Made by a program: the position numbers and the translations under genes. A stretch of 64,000 bases of DNA from Paraoerskovia marina DSM 21750 (lineage in GTDB: Bacteria > Actinomycetota > Actinomycetes > Actinomycetales > Cellulomonadaceae), in assembly GCF_000701465.1 (NCBI RefSeq), contig NZ_JNIY01000003.1:558001-622000 (forward strand), read 5' to 3'. Position 1 is the first letter of the stretch; the number at the start of each line of letters is the position of its first letter. The notes beneath the pieces are model-generated. The model made no database searches, had not been told where the DNA came from, and saw nothing but the letters and a program-made list of their open reading frames with translations. Positions 1 through 8,196 of this stretch are shown here, piece after piece.

Positions 1-221
1 CGGGCCTGCGGCGCGAACCGTCGCCCCGCTTCGCCGAGCTCTCCCGTCTCGCCTGGGACCGTACCGGCGCGGACTGGTCGGGCTCGCTCCTGGTCGCACT
101 TGCCGTCGTCGGGTGCGTCGGTCTGGTCTACGCCTACCGGCCGCTGGTCGTGCTCGTCGGTGCCGTGCTCGCGGTCGTGCTCCTCGGGGTGGAGGCGCGG
201 CGCGCGCGTCGGGGGATCTAG
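1..221 (+). CDS. C-terminal end of a membrane protein (5' cut by window edge)
   Basis: Reading frame 3 is open from the window edge to a TAG at 219-221, giving about 72 residues. After a polar stretch (REPSPRFAELSRLAWDRTG) there are two closely spaced hydrophobic segments (SLLVALAVVGCVGLVYAY and VVLVGAVLAVVLLG) and a basic tail EARRARRGI, so this is the end of an integral membrane protein with a positively charged cytoplasmic tail. Family not recognisable from this fragment. Its stop overlaps the stop of the convergent lutC by three bases, so the two genes share no intergenic terminator. Confidence 0.6.
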   Translation, partial: GLRREPSPRFAELSRLAWDRTGADWSGSLLVALAVVGCVGLVYAYRPLVVLVGAVLAVVLLGVEARRARRGI

Positions 222-853
222 CGGACGATCACCACGTGCAGGGTCCGGGGTCCGTGCACTCCCTCGACGCGGCTGAGCTCGATGTCGCTGGTCGCGCTCG
301 GCCCGGAGATCCAGGTGATCGGGCGTGCAGGGTGGGGTGCGAGCATCCGGATCGCCTCGGGCAGGAGATGGACCACCTGGTCGGCCCGCAGCACGCAGAC
401 GTGCACGTCCGGCACGAGGGTGATCGCCCGGCGTCCCTGGTCGGGCTCTCCGTCCAGCAGGATCGTCCCGGTGTCGGCGCAGGCCACGCGGGCGGCGGTC
501 ACGACGGCGCCCGCCGCGTCGAGCGTGGCGACGTCGAGGGGTTCCTCGCGAGAGTCTTCGAGCACCTCCGGCACCCAGTCGGCCCGCCAGGCGACGTCGA
601 GCCCGGTGGGCACGACGACGGTCCGCGCGTCGGCGATCAACGCAGCGACGGTCTCGGCGACGGTCGGGGTCGTCGCGTGGTGGACGGTCGCGCGGTAGTC
701 CACGAGGCGGTCGACGAGCAGGTCGACGACGTCGTCGGACCCCGGCGCGAGGTCGCCCGTGACCCGGTACTCGCGGGGGACGGGTACGTCGAGCTCGTCG
801 GCCCCCAGCGCCTCGCGGGCCCTCCCGAGGATCTGCGTCCGTGCGTCGCTCAT
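218..853 (-). CDS. lutC: LutC, lactate utilization protein C
   Basis: 211-residue LUD-domain protein, third gene of the lutABC iron-sulfur L-lactate dehydrogenase set (L-lactate to pyruvate, cytoplasmic/membrane-associated complex). It starts MSDARTQILGRAREALG and carries the LUD-family core with ADTGTILLDGE and the C-terminal GPSATSDIE motif shared with LutB-type LUD domains. The ATG at 851-853 overlaps the lutB stop by four bases (ATGA), indicating translational coupling in the order lutA-lutB-lutC. The longer open frame running to 1642 is a shadow of lutB. Length and context are normal for the family. Confidence 0.9.
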   Translation of the reverse strand: MSDARTQILGRAREALGADELDVPVPREYRVTGDLAPGSDDVVDLLVDRLVDYRATVHHATTPTVAETVAALIADARTVVVPTGLDVAWRADWVPEVLEDSREEPLDVATLDAAGAVVTAARVACADTGTILLDGEPDQGRRAITLVPDVHVCVLRADQVVHLLPEAIRMLAPHPARPITWISGPSATSDIELSRVEGVHGPRTLHVVIVR

Positions 854-2409
854 GCGTTCTCCTCCGCTGCGCCGTCTCCGTCGTTCCCGTCGTGCTCGTC
901 CGCCCACCAGTCCCGGAAGCTCTGCCGCGGTGGCGCGGGAAGGTCGCGCGATGCCGTCCACGCCGACATCGGCGGCGGGAGCGTGCCGACGTACCCCTTG
1001 CGGCCTGCCAGCACGCGCAGCGCCGCGGTGCCCTTCTCTGCCCGGCCGAGCCGCGCGCCGTCGGACATCACCCAGCTCGCGGCCTTCATCGCACCGTCCC
1101 AGCCGGTCGGCACCGTGCGCTCGCGGCGGGAGTCGACGTCGCGGGCCCGCAGGTGCACGAGCAGGGACGGGATGTCGATCTTGACGGGGCACGCGTCGAA
1201 GCAGGCCCCGCACAGCGTCGAGGCGTAGGGCAGGGAGGCGTTGGCGTCGCCGTGCGGCGCGTCCTCGGTCCCGGCGCCGGTCAGGAGCGGTGTCAGCACC
1301 GCGCCGATCGGGCCCGGGTAGACCGAGCCGTAGGCGTGCCCGCCGACCCGCTCGTAGACCGGGCAGACGTTCAGGCATGCCGAGCAGCGGATGCAGTGCA
1401 GCGCCGCGCGGCCCACGTCGTCGGCGAGGGCGCGGGTGCGCCCGTTGTCGAGCAGGATCAGGTGAAAGTCCTGCGGGCCGTCGCCCGGCGTCACGCCGGT
1501 CCACAGCGACGTGTACGGGTTCATCCGCTCGCCCGTGGACGATCGGGGCAGCAGCTGGCCGAAGACCTCGAGGTCCGTGAACGTCGGCACGACCTTCTCG
1601 ATCCCCATCACGGTCACGAGCGTCTCGGGCAGCGTCAGGCACATCCGGCCGTTGCCCTCGGACTCGACGACGGTCAGCGTCCCCGAGTCGGCGACCCCGA
1701 AGTTCGCGCCCGAGACGGCCATCCGCGCCGAGAGGAACTTGCGTCGCAGATGTACCCGCGCGGCCTCCGCGAGCTCGCGGGGAGCGTCGCCGAGGTCGTC
1801 GGGCGCGCCCTCCATGCGGGCCAGGAACAACCGGCGGATCTCCTCGCGGTTGCGATGGATGGCGGGGACGAGGATGTGCGAGGGCATGTCCTCGGAGAGC
1901 TGCACGATCAGCTCGGCGAGGTCCGTCTCGACGGCCGCGATCCCCGCCTCGGCGAGCGCCTCGTTGAGGCCGATCTCCTGCGTGGCCATGGACTTGACCT
2001 TGACGATCTCGTCGACGGCCCGCTCGCGGGCGATCCGGGTGACGATCGCGTTCGCCTCGTCGGCGTCCCGGGCCCAGTGGACGGTGCCGCCGCGGGCGGT
2101 GACGTTCTCCTCGAGCTGGGCGAGCAGCTCCGGCAGCCGGGCCATCACGTCGCCCTTGACGGCCGACCCGGTGTCGCGCAGGGCCTCCCAGTCGGGGACC
2201 TCGCCGACGACGCTCGCGCGCTTGTCCCGGATGGTCGACGTCGCGTGGCCCAGGTTGCGGCGCATCTGCGCGTCGTCGAGCGCGCGCCGGGCGGCGACGG
2301 GGAAGGGGTCGCCCCAGCGCAGGGGGTCGTCGGCGTGCGGGACCGGGCCGAGCGGCCCCTCCTCGGGCGTGCTGGACCGGTGGCGGGGGAGTCCGAGGAA
2401 CGTGCTCAT
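850..2409 (-). CDS. lutB: LutB, iron-sulfur LUD-domain subunit of L-lactate oxidation
   Basis: 519 residues. An N-terminal LUD domain (roughly residues 60-300; KVKSMATQEIGLNEAL and GVADSGTLTVVESEGNGRM) is followed by two 4Fe-4S ferredoxin-type motifs, CIRCSACLNVCP and CGACFDACP, then a C-terminal tail with the LutB-typical FRDWW segment. This is the electron-transfer subunit of the LutABC lactate oxidation complex. The start ATG at 2407-2409 (MSTFLGLPRHRS) overlaps the end of lutA by four bases; the frame is open further upstream but that part lies inside lutA. All cluster cysteines are present, so the protein looks intact. Confidence 0.93.
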   Translation of the reverse strand: MSTFLGLPRHRSSTPEEGPLGPVPHADDPLRWGDPFPVAARRALDDAQMRRNLGHATSTIRDKRASVVGEVPDWEALRDTGSAVKGDVMARLPELLAQLEENVTARGGTVHWARDADEANAIVTRIARERAVDEIVKVKSMATQEIGLNEALAEAGIAAVETDLAELIVQLSEDMPSHILVPAIHRNREEIRRLFLARMEGAPDDLGDAPRELAEAARVHLRRKFLSARMAVSGANFGVADSGTLTVVESEGNGRMCLTLPETLVTVMGIEKVVPTFTDLEVFGQLLPRSSTGERMNPYTSLWTGVTPGDGPQDFHLILLDNGRTRALADDVGRAALHCIRCSACLNVCPVYERVGGHAYGSVYPGPIGAVLTPLLTGAGTEDAPHGDANASLPYASTLCGACFDACPVKIDIPSLLVHLRARDVDSRRERTVPTGWDGAMKAASWVMSDGARLGRAEKGTAALRVLAGRKGYVGTLPPPMSAWTASRDLPAPPRQSFRDWWADEHDGNDGDGAAEENA

Positions 2410-3212
2410 CGCGAACCCCCGACCGGGCGGGTGCGGGTCCGGGGGGCGTCCGACAGGGGGGTCGGGTGTTCGCGCGTCGAGGCGAGCACCTCCGCGAGGT
2501 GCAGCGTCGTCGTGGCCGAGCCTCGTCGGGACAGCCCGCCGCCGATGTGCAGGAGGCACGAGCGGTCGCCGGCCACGAGGACGTCGGCGGCGGTCGAGTC
2601 GACGGCGTCGCACTTGTCGTCGAGCATCGCGGACGACGTCGGGGCGTTCTTCAGTGCGAACGTCCCCCCGAACCCGCAGCAGCCGTCCGCCTGCGGGAGG
2701 TCGACGAGGTCGATCCCCTCGACGGCGCGGAGCAGCGCCTCGGGCCGGTCACCGACGCGCAGCATCCGCAACGAGTGACAGGTCGGGTGGTAGGTGACGC
2801 GGTGGGGAAAGTACGCGCCGACGTCGGTGACGCCGAGGACGTCGACGAGGAGCTCGGAGAGCTCGTAGGTCCGGGCAGAGACGGCCTCGGCGCGCGTCGC
2901 CAGGTCCTCGTCCCCCGCACGGCGGGCCACCATCGCCTGCTGGTGCCGGATCGAGCCGGTGCACGAGCCCGACGGGACGACGACGGCGTCCCAGGCCCCG
3001 GTCAGCACCGGGTCGAACGTCTGGACGTGGTTGCGGACGACGGGGAGCGCCTCGTCCATGTAGCCGGTGTTGACGTGCATCTGCCCGCAGCACGCCTGGC
3101 TCTCGGGGAAGACGACGGTGTGGCCGAGCCTCTCGAGGAGTCGGACGGTGGCGCGGGGTGCGCCGGGGAACATGGCGTCGGCGACGCAGGTCGCGAACAG
3201 GGCGATGCGCAT
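2406..3212 (-). CDS. lutA: LutA, CCG-domain Fe-S subunit of L-lactate oxidation
   Basis: 268 residues with two CCG (cysteine-rich) domains as in heterodisulfide reductase-type subunits: QACCGQMHVNTGY near residue 60 and ADGCCGFGGTF near residue 180. First gene of lutABC. The start MRIALFATCVADAMFP is typical of the family, and no alternative start is needed. Upstream lies a 90-bp divergent promoter region with two palindromic operators shared with the FadR-type regulator gene at 3301. Works with LutB/LutC to oxidise L-lactate; next to the rhamnose genes this offers a sink for lactate formed from lactaldehyde (inference). Confidence 0.93.
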   Translation of the reverse strand: MRIALFATCVADAMFPGAPRATVRLLERLGHTVVFPESQACCGQMHVNTGYMDEALPVVRNHVQTFDPVLTGAWDAVVVPSGSCTGSIRHQQAMVARRAGDEDLATRAEAVSARTYELSELLVDVLGVTDVGAYFPHRVTYHPTCHSLRMLRVGDRPEALLRAVEGIDLVDLPQADGCCGFGGTFALKNAPTSSAMLDDKCDAVDSTAADVLVAGDRSCLLHIGGGLSRRGSATTTLHLAEVLASTREHPTPLSDAPRTRTRPVGGSR

Positions 3213-3236
3213 GCGGCTCCTCGTTGAGTCCGGTCG

Positions 3237-3251
3237 TGTGGTCTGACCACA
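3237..3251. promoter_or_regulatory. FadR/LldR-type operator 1 (lutA promoter side)
   Basis: TGTGGTCTGACCACA is a perfect 7-1-7 palindrome with the TGGTCnGACCA core known for FadR-subfamily GntR regulators such as LldR/LutR. It lies 25 bp upstream of the lutA start. Binding by the regulator encoded at 3301 is inference from position and motif. Confidence 0.75.
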
Positions 3252-3263
3252 GACTCTACCTGA

Positions 3264-3278
3264 TGTGGTCAGACCTCA
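3264..3278. promoter_or_regulatory. FadR/LldR-type operator 2 (regulator promoter side)
   Basis: TGTGGTCAGACCTCA matches operator 1 at 6 of 7 bases in each arm. The two sites are 27 bp apart centre to centre, and site 2 covers what would be the -35 region of the regulator gene if transcription starts at the GTG at 3301 (a TACGCT -10-like hexamer lies at 3289-3294). Suggests joint repression of lutABC and autoregulation. Confidence 0.7.
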
Positions 3279-3300
3279 CTGTCGCACCTACGCTGTGCCT

Positions 3301-3990
3301 GTGCGCGCCCACGAGAAGGTCCTAGCCCAGGTCGAGGCCGACCTTGCCGCGGGGCGGTGGGGACTCGGCGAACGACTCCCGGCCGAGCGGGCGCTCGCCG
3401 AGGAGCTCGAGGTCTCGCGCGCATCGGTCCGTGAGGCGATGCGGATCCTCGAGGCCATGGGGATCGTCCGCACCGCCGTCGGCTCGGGGCCGAGCGCCGG
3501 CGCGACCGTCGTCGACCGTCCGGCCGCGGGGCTCGGAGCGGCGGTTCGTCTGCATCTCGCCTCCGGCACGCTCCCGGTCGCAGACGTCGTCGCGACCCGC
3601 GTGCTGCTGGAGACGTGGGCCCTCGCCGAGATCGACGCGGGTCCCGACGAGTTCTCGGCCGCGGCGGAGATCGTCGCGGCGATGGAGACCGAGTCCGACC
3701 CGAACGCCTTCCACGCGCTCGACGCCGCCTTCCACCTCGAGCTGGTGCGGCTCGCGGGCAACGGCCTCGTCGAGGCGATCATGTCCGGCCTGCGCGGAGC
3801 GATCGAGGCATACGTGGCCGCCGCGGCGGCGAGACTTCCCGACTGGCCCGGCACGGCCGCCCGCCTCCAGCACGAGCATCGGGAGATCCTCGACGCCGCC
3901 GTGCGCGGCGACGGCGACCGGGCTGCCCGTCTGGTCCGCGCGCACATCGAGGGGTACTCGCGCGAGGCCGGCCTCGGCGTCACGAGGTAG
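3301..3990 (+). CDS. lutR: FadR-type GntR regulator of lactate utilization (LutR/LldR-like)
   Basis: 229 residues: N-terminal winged helix (RLPAERALAEELEVSRASVR, about residues 25-50) and a C-terminal all-helical FCD ligand-binding domain with the metal-binding pattern of the family (DAAFHLELVRLAGN; EHREILDAA). It probably represses lutABC in the absence of L-lactate. I prefer the GTG at 3301 over an in-frame GTG at 3265: the latter would place the operator at 3264-3278 inside the gene, while TACGCT at 3289-3294 sits six bases before the 3301 GTG, fitting a leaderless transcript. Divergent from lutABC, sharing the operator pair. Confidence 0.85.
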   Translation: MRAHEKVLAQVEADLAAGRWGLGERLPAERALAEELEVSRASVREAMRILEAMGIVRTAVGSGPSAGATVVDRPAAGLGAAVRLHLASGTLPVADVVATRVLLETWALAEIDAGPDEFSAAAEIVAAMETESDPNAFHALDAAFHLELVRLAGNGLVEAIMSGLRGAIEAYVAAAAARLPDWPGTAARLQHEHREILDAAVRGDGDRAARLVRAHIEGYSREAGLGVTR

Positions 3991-4008
3991 CGAGACGTCC
4001 TGCCCGGG

Positions 4009-5037
4009 TCAGGCCTGGGCGACGCCCGTGCTCGAGGCGCGCACGACCAGCTCGGGCTGGAACGTGATCTGCTCCGCGGCGCTGGCCGGGTCGGCCAGCA
4101 GGAGGTCTGCTGCGCGGAAGCCGAGCTGGTGCGTCGGCTGGCGCACGGAGGTGAGCGGCGTGGAGAGCTCTGCCGCAAAGTCGACGTCGTCGTACCCGAC
4201 GACGGCCATCCCGTGCGGCACCGAGATCCCCTCGCGCCGCAGGACGCGCAGGGCGCCGAGCGCCGCCAGGTCGTTGATGCAGAAGGTCGCCGTGGGAACG
4301 TCAGGCATCTGCAGGATCTCGCGCATCCCTGCCTCGCCGCCGTCCGCGTTGTGCGAAGAGATGGTGACGTCGACGAGCACCTCGTCCGGGTCGAGGCCGG
4401 CGTCGGCCACGGCGCGGCGAGCACCGGTCCACCGGTCGGCGCACTGCCGGATGAAGTGCGGGCCGTTGAGGAACGCGATGCGCTCGTGACCCAGCGTCAG
4501 CAGGTGCCGGACGGCCATCTCTCCGCCGGCGACGTCGTCGACGGCCACCGACGACAGCCCGGACACGGGGGAGGGGCGGTCGAGCAGCACGACGGCGACC
4601 CCGCGCCGCCGCACGGCGAGGAGGTGGTCGATGTCGGAGGTCGCGGGGACGACCATGATGCCCTGCACGCCGTGCTCCTCGAAGAGTCGCAGATAGCGTG
4701 CCTCGCGGTCCGGGTCCTCGTCGGAGCTCGCGAGCATGACGGTGAAGTCGTCCTGGCTCAGCCGGTCCTCGATGCCGCGGGCGACGTCCGTGAAGAAGGG
4801 GTTCGCGACGTCGAGCACGATCGCCCCCGCGGTCGTGATGGTGCCGGCGCGGAGCTGGCGCGCCGAGCCGTTCGGGACGAACGAGAGCTTGTCGATCGCG
4901 GCGAGGACGCGGTCGCGCGTCGCAGGAGAGACGCGGTCCGGCCGGTTCAGCACGTTGGACACGGTGCCGACCGAGACGCCGGCGGTCCGGGCGACGTCGC
5001 TGATGGAGGCGCGGCGTTGCGGCGCGGTGGTGGTCAT
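4009..5037 (-). CDS. LacI-family regulator of the rhamnose locus
   Basis: 342 residues. N-terminal LacI helix-turn-helix (SISDVARTAGVSVGTVSNVL, about residues 10-30, with the hinge helix SARQLRAG) and a periplasmic-binding-protein-like sensor domain. The start ATG at 5035-5037 gives MTTTAPQRRASISDVA; the upstream extension is low-quality sequence. Divergent from rhaM and the rhamnose ABC operon, whose promoters carry TGAAnCGATTCA palindromes typical of LacI-family operators with a central CG. Therefore the likely repressor of L-rhamnose catabolism, probably released by rhamnose or a phosphorylated intermediate (inference). Could alternatively be an activator-type member; sequence does not decide. 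Confidence 0.85.
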   Translation of the reverse strand: MTTTAPQRRASISDVARTAGVSVGTVSNVLNRPDRVSPATRDRVLAAIDKLSFVPNGSARQLRAGTITTAGAIVLDVANPFFTDVARGIEDRLSQDDFTVMLASSDEDPDREARYLRLFEEHGVQGIMVVPATSDIDHLLAVRRRGVAVVLLDRPSPVSGLSSVAVDDVAGGEMAVRHLLTLGHERIAFLNGPHFIRQCADRWTGARRAVADAGLDPDEVLVDVTISSHNADGGEAGMREILQMPDVPTATFCINDLAALGALRVLRREGISVPHGMAVVGYDDVDFAAELSTPLTSVRQPTHQLGFRAADLLLADPASAAEQITFQPELVVRASSTGVAQA

Positions 5038-5139
5038 GACGCTCCTTGTGGTCCTCGTTCGCGCTCGGTCGACGGTGCCCGCTGCCACCCTAGGGGTGTG
5101 GCGGGCCTCAGGCCGGGTGTTACGTTCGGCCACACTATA

Positions 5140-5151
5140 TGAACCGATTCA
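5140..5151. promoter_or_regulatory. rha operator 1 (rhaM promoter)
   Basis: TGAACCGATTCA, an imperfect LacI-type palindrome overlapping a TATAT-rich -10-like segment (5136-5140), 16 bp upstream of the rhaM start. Same consensus TGAAnCGATTCA as the sites at 5524 (inverted) and 5592. Confidence 0.7.
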
Positions 5152-5166
5152 CAACGGGAGGTCGTC

Positions 5167-5526
5167 ATGGCACACGTGTGCTTCGTGTCGCAGGTGAAGC
5201 AGGAGATGCTCGAGGAGTACCGGGCTGCGCACGCCGCGGTCTGGCCCGAGATGCTCGAGGCGCTGGCCGAGTCGGGGTGGCGCGACTATCGGCTCTTTCT
5301 CGGGGCGGACGGCCTGCTCGTCGGAGTGCTGGAGGCCGACGACTTCGAGCGGGCACAGCGTGAGATGTCTGCTCGCGACGTCAACGCGCGGTGGCAGTCC
5401 GCGATGCAGGAGTACTTTGACTCGTCCGCAGGGCGGCCGGACGAGTCGTTCCGGGTGCTCGACGAGGTGTTCCACCTCGAGGGGCAGCTCGCGGAGATTC
5501 CGGGGCGGCGCGAGCGGGGACTTTGA
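5167..5526 (+). CDS. rhaM: L-rhamnose mutarotase RhaM
   Basis: 119 residues, full length for the RhaM/YiiL family. It interconverts alpha and beta anomers of L-rhamnose so that the isomerase always has substrate. Family signatures visible: the N-terminal VKQEMLEEYRAAHAAVWPEM with the catalytic-site His and the aromatic pair, the GWRDYRLFL strand, and the C-terminal MQEYFDSS and EVFHLEG. Start chosen at 5167 because a GGGAGG Shine-Dalgarno lies at 5156-5161. Preceded by rha operator 1; its stop codon TGA is itself the first triplet of operator 2. Encoded in its own short unit ahead of the transporter operon. Confidence 0.9.
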   Translation: MAHVCFVSQVKQEMLEEYRAAHAAVWPEMLEALAESGWRDYRLFLGADGLLVGVLEADDFERAQREMSARDVNARWQSAMQEYFDSSAGRPDESFRVLDEVFHLEGQLAEIPGRRERGL

Positions 5527-5535
5527 ATCGTTACA
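5524..5535. promoter_or_regulatory. rha operator 2 (at rhaM stop, upstream of transporter promoter)
   Basis: TGAATCGTTACA, the reverse-complement form of the rha consensus (TGAATCGTTTCA) with one mismatch. It overlaps the rhaM stop codon and lies upstream of the -35 of the transporter promoter, 68 bp from operator 3 centre to centre, a spacing that would allow looping (inference). Confidence 0.55.
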
Positions 5536-5554
5536 TTTCCGAGACGGTCTGCTG

Positions 5555-5604
5555 TTGACCGGTCGCCGGATGAGTTCTACGGTAACGGCAATGAAACGAT
5601 TCAT
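5555..5604 (+). promoter_or_regulatory. Promoter and operator 3 of the rhamnose transport/catabolic operon
   Basis: TTGACC (5555-5560), a 17-bp spacer, and TACGGT (5578-5583) resemble a sigma-70-type promoter. Just downstream ATGAAACGATTCAT (5591-5604) is the best-conserved rha operator, placed to block the transcription start. A strong ribosome site AAGGGAGG (5617-5624) and the ATG at 5633 follow. Confidence 0.7.
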
Positions 5605-5632
5605 AACCTCGCGATGAAGGGAGGGTTGCTCG

Positions 5633-7162
5633 ATGACGAGTAATCACGAGGCCGCACCGGCGCCGGTCGTGCTGGAACTGCGGAACGCTGTGAAGTCCTT
5701 CGGGGCCGTCGTCGCGGTCAGCGACGGCACGATCGAACTGCGTGAGGGCGAGATCCATGCGCTGATCGGTGAGAACGGCGCGGGGAAGTCCACGATGGTC
5801 AAGATTCTGGCCGGTGTGCATCGCCCTGACGTCGCGACGTTCCAGGTGGCGGGTGAGGACGCGAGCTTCCGGAACGTCGGCGACAGCAAGGCGGCCGGGA
5901 TCTCGGTGATCTACCAGGAGCCCACGCTCTTTCCCGACCTCACGGTCGCCGAGAACATCTTCATCGGGCGGCAGCCGGTCAACCGCCTGCGCCTGATCGA
6001 CCGCCGGCGCATGCGCCGGGACGCTGCCGCGCTGTTCGCCGAGCTCGGCGTCGACCTCGACCCCCACCGCATCGCCGACGGGCTGTCGATCGCAGACCAG
6101 CAGCTCATCGAGATCGCCAAGGCGATCTCGATGGACGCCCGCGTCCTCGTGATGGACGAGCCGACGGCGGCGCTGAGCGGTGCCGAGGTCGACAGGTTGT
6201 TCACCGTTGCGCGACGGCTGCGGGACCAGGGCGTCGGGATCCTCTTCATCTCTCACCGGTTCGAGGAGATCTTCGCCCTGACGGACCGGATCACCGTCAT
6301 GCGTGACGGCGCCTACGTCAGCACGCACCAGACTGCCGAGACCACGGAGGCCGAGGTCGTCCGCGAGATGGTGGGCCGGTCGGTCGACCAGCTCTTCCCC
6401 AAGGAGCCCGCCCCGATCGGGGAGCCGGTGCTCGAGGTCACAGGTCTCACTCGCCGCGGCATCTTCTCCGACATCAACCTCGTCGTGCGCTCGGGCGAGA
6501 TCGTCGGGCTCGCCGGACTGGTCGGCGCCGGGCGTACCGAAGTGGCCCGCGCCGTCTTCGGCATCGACCGGTACGACGACGGGTCGGTGACGCTGAACGG
6601 CACACCGATCCCGCCGCACGACCCGCAGGCCTCCATCGACGCGGGCATCGCCTTCGTGCCCGAGGACCGTCGCAAGCAGGGGCTCGTCATGGATCTTTCC
6701 GTGGCGCGCAACGCCACCCTCGCCGTCCGGCGCGAGCTCGCTCGGATGGGTCTGATCAGCGCGAGCCACGAACGCGAGGTCGCCGAGGAGTGGACGGACA
6801 GGCTGCAGGTCAAGACGAGCTCGCAGTCCGCACCGGTATCGACGCTCTCCGGGGGCAACCAGCAGAAGGTCGTGCTCGCGAAGTGGCTCGCCACCGAGCC
6901 GTCCCTGCTGATCATCGACGAGCCGACCCGCGGGATCGACGTCGGCACCAAGTCCGAGGTCCACCGCCTGATCTCCGACCTCGCCGGCCGGGGGATCGCC
7001 ATCCTGATGATCTCGTCCGAGCTGCCCGAGGTCCTCGGCATGGCCGACCGCGTCGTCGTGATGCGGGAGGGACGAGTGTCCGAGGTCATCGATCGTTCCG
7101 ACGCCGTCCCCGAGGCCGTCATGCGCGCCGCGACGGCAGCACGAGAGGAGGTCCCGGCATGA
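5633..7162 (+). CDS. rhaT: Rhamnose ABC transporter, double ATP-binding subunit (RhaT type)
   Basis: 509 residues with two fused ABC domains, the CUT2 layout. The first half has Walker A GENGAGKST (about residues 43-51), a degenerate signature (GLSIADQQLIEIAKA) and Walker B VLVMDEPTAA. The second half has GLVGAGRTEVAR in place of a true Walker A, the signature LSGGNQQKV (about 403-411) and LLIIDEPTRGID. That asymmetry is normal for CUT2 sugar ATPases, where only one site is fully catalytic. Energises uptake with the two permeases that follow; the last four bases overlap the first permease (ATGA). Substrate assignment to rhamnose rests on the surrounding rhamnose genes. Confidence 0.88.
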   Translation: MTSNHEAAPAPVVLELRNAVKSFGAVVAVSDGTIELREGEIHALIGENGAGKSTMVKILAGVHRPDVATFQVAGEDASFRNVGDSKAAGISVIYQEPTLFPDLTVAENIFIGRQPVNRLRLIDRRRMRRDAAALFAELGVDLDPHRIADGLSIADQQLIEIAKAISMDARVLVMDEPTAALSGAEVDRLFTVARRLRDQGVGILFISHRFEEIFALTDRITVMRDGAYVSTHQTAETTEAEVVREMVGRSVDQLFPKEPAPIGEPVLEVTGLTRRGIFSDINLVVRSGEIVGLAGLVGAGRTEVARAVFGIDRYDDGSVTLNGTPIPPHDPQASIDAGIAFVPEDRRKQGLVMDLSVARNATLAVRRELARMGLISASHEREVAEEWTDRLQVKTSSQSAPVSTLSGGNQQKVVLAKWLATEPSLLIIDEPTRGIDVGTKSEVHRLISDLAGRGIAILMISSELPEVLGMADRVVVMREGRVSEVIDRSDAVPEAVMRAATAAREEVPA

Positions 7163-8196
7163 GCAACCTGACCGCGACCGCGGAGCCGACCGAGCAGGAC
7201 TCCACCTGGGCCGCACGCGCCTTCGAGTCGCTGCGGCACATGCGAGAGCTGCCCGTGCTCGCCGCTCTCGTCGTCCTGATCGTCGTCACGTATGCCGTCA
7301 ACCCTCTCTTCCTCTCGCCGCAGGGCGTGAAGGACCTGATGCTGAACTCGACGATCGTGGTGATCCTCGCGGTCGGTCAGGCGATGGTGATCATCACGCG
7401 GAACGTCGACCTGTCGATCGGCTCGATCGTCGGCCTGACGGCGTTCCTGACCGGCACGCTCTTCTCCGGCAACCCTGACCTGCCGATCGCCGTCGTCCTC
7501 GTCGCGGGAATCCTGCTCGGAGGAGCGCTCGGGATGTTCAACGGACTCCTTGTCACGTTGGCGGGCGTCCCGGCTCTCGTGATCACCCTGGGGACGCTCT
7601 ACATCTTCCGCGGGCTGAATAACGCCTGGGCGGGCGGGACGCAGTACTTCGCGGACGACAGGCCCCAGGCCTTCGGAAACCTCAGTGTGCAGACGGTCCT
7701 CGGCATACCGATCATCACCCTGATCGCGGTCGCGGTGGTTCTCGTCGCCGGCCTGGTCATGGCGCGGACCCGCCCAGGACGTGACCTCTATGCCATCGGC
7801 TCCGATCCCGACGCCGCGAAGCTCTTCGGGATCCCGACCACCCAGCGTGTGCTGTCGGCGTTCGTCGTGAACGGGATGCTGGCCGGTCTCGCCGGGGTGC
7901 TGTACGCGTCGCGCTTCAACTCGGTGGGCGCGACGACGGGGACGGGCATCGAGCTGGACATCGTCGCCGCAGCGGTCGTCGGCGGCGTCGCGATCTTCGG
8001 CGGCAGCGGGTCGGTGGTGGGCGCCGCGTTCGGCGCCGTGCTCCTCACCACGATCACCAGCGCCTTGACGGCCGTGCGGGTCGACAAGTTCTGGCAGCAG
8101 GCGATCGTCGGAGTCCTGATCCTCGCCGCCATCATCATCGACCGTCTCGTCGCGATGCGGAACGAACGGAAGCTACGAGCGGAGGCGCAGCGATGA
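7159..8196 (+). CDS. rhaP: Rhamnose ABC transporter permease 1
   Basis: 345 residues, CUT2/BPD_transp_2 permease with about nine hydrophobic segments. Family landmarks: VGQAMVIITRNVDLSIGSIVGL near residue 75-95, the EAA-like loop region GSDPDAAKLFGIP, and IELDIVAAAVVGGVAIFGG near 255-275. N-terminus is a short polar cytoplasmic tail (MSNLTATAEPTEQD). Translationally coupled at both ends (ATGA overlaps with the ATPase and with the second permease). Paired with the next gene to form the heterodimeric membrane channel. Confidence 0.87.
   Translation: MSNLTATAEPTEQDSTWAARAFESLRHMRELPVLAALVVLIVVTYAVNPLFLSPQGVKDLMLNSTIVVILAVGQAMVIITRNVDLSIGSIVGLTAFLTGTLFSGNPDLPIAVVLVAGILLGGALGMFNGLLVTLAGVPALVITLGTLYIFRGLNNAWAGGTQYFADDRPQAFGNLSVQTVLGIPIITLIAVAVVLVAGLVMARTRPGRDLYAIGSDPDAAKLFGIPTTQRVLSAFVVNGMLAGLAGVLYASRFNSVGATTGTGIELDIVAAAVVGGVAIFGGSGSVVGAAFGAVLLTTITSALTAVRVDKFWQQAIVGVLILAAIIIDRLVAMRNERKLRAEAQR

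Noticed and set aside
3288-4424. 378-codon minus-strand frame over the lut regulator and start of the LacI gene
   Set aside because: Low-complexity Ser/Arg/Thr content typical of GC-rich shadow frames; both overlapped genes are well supported.
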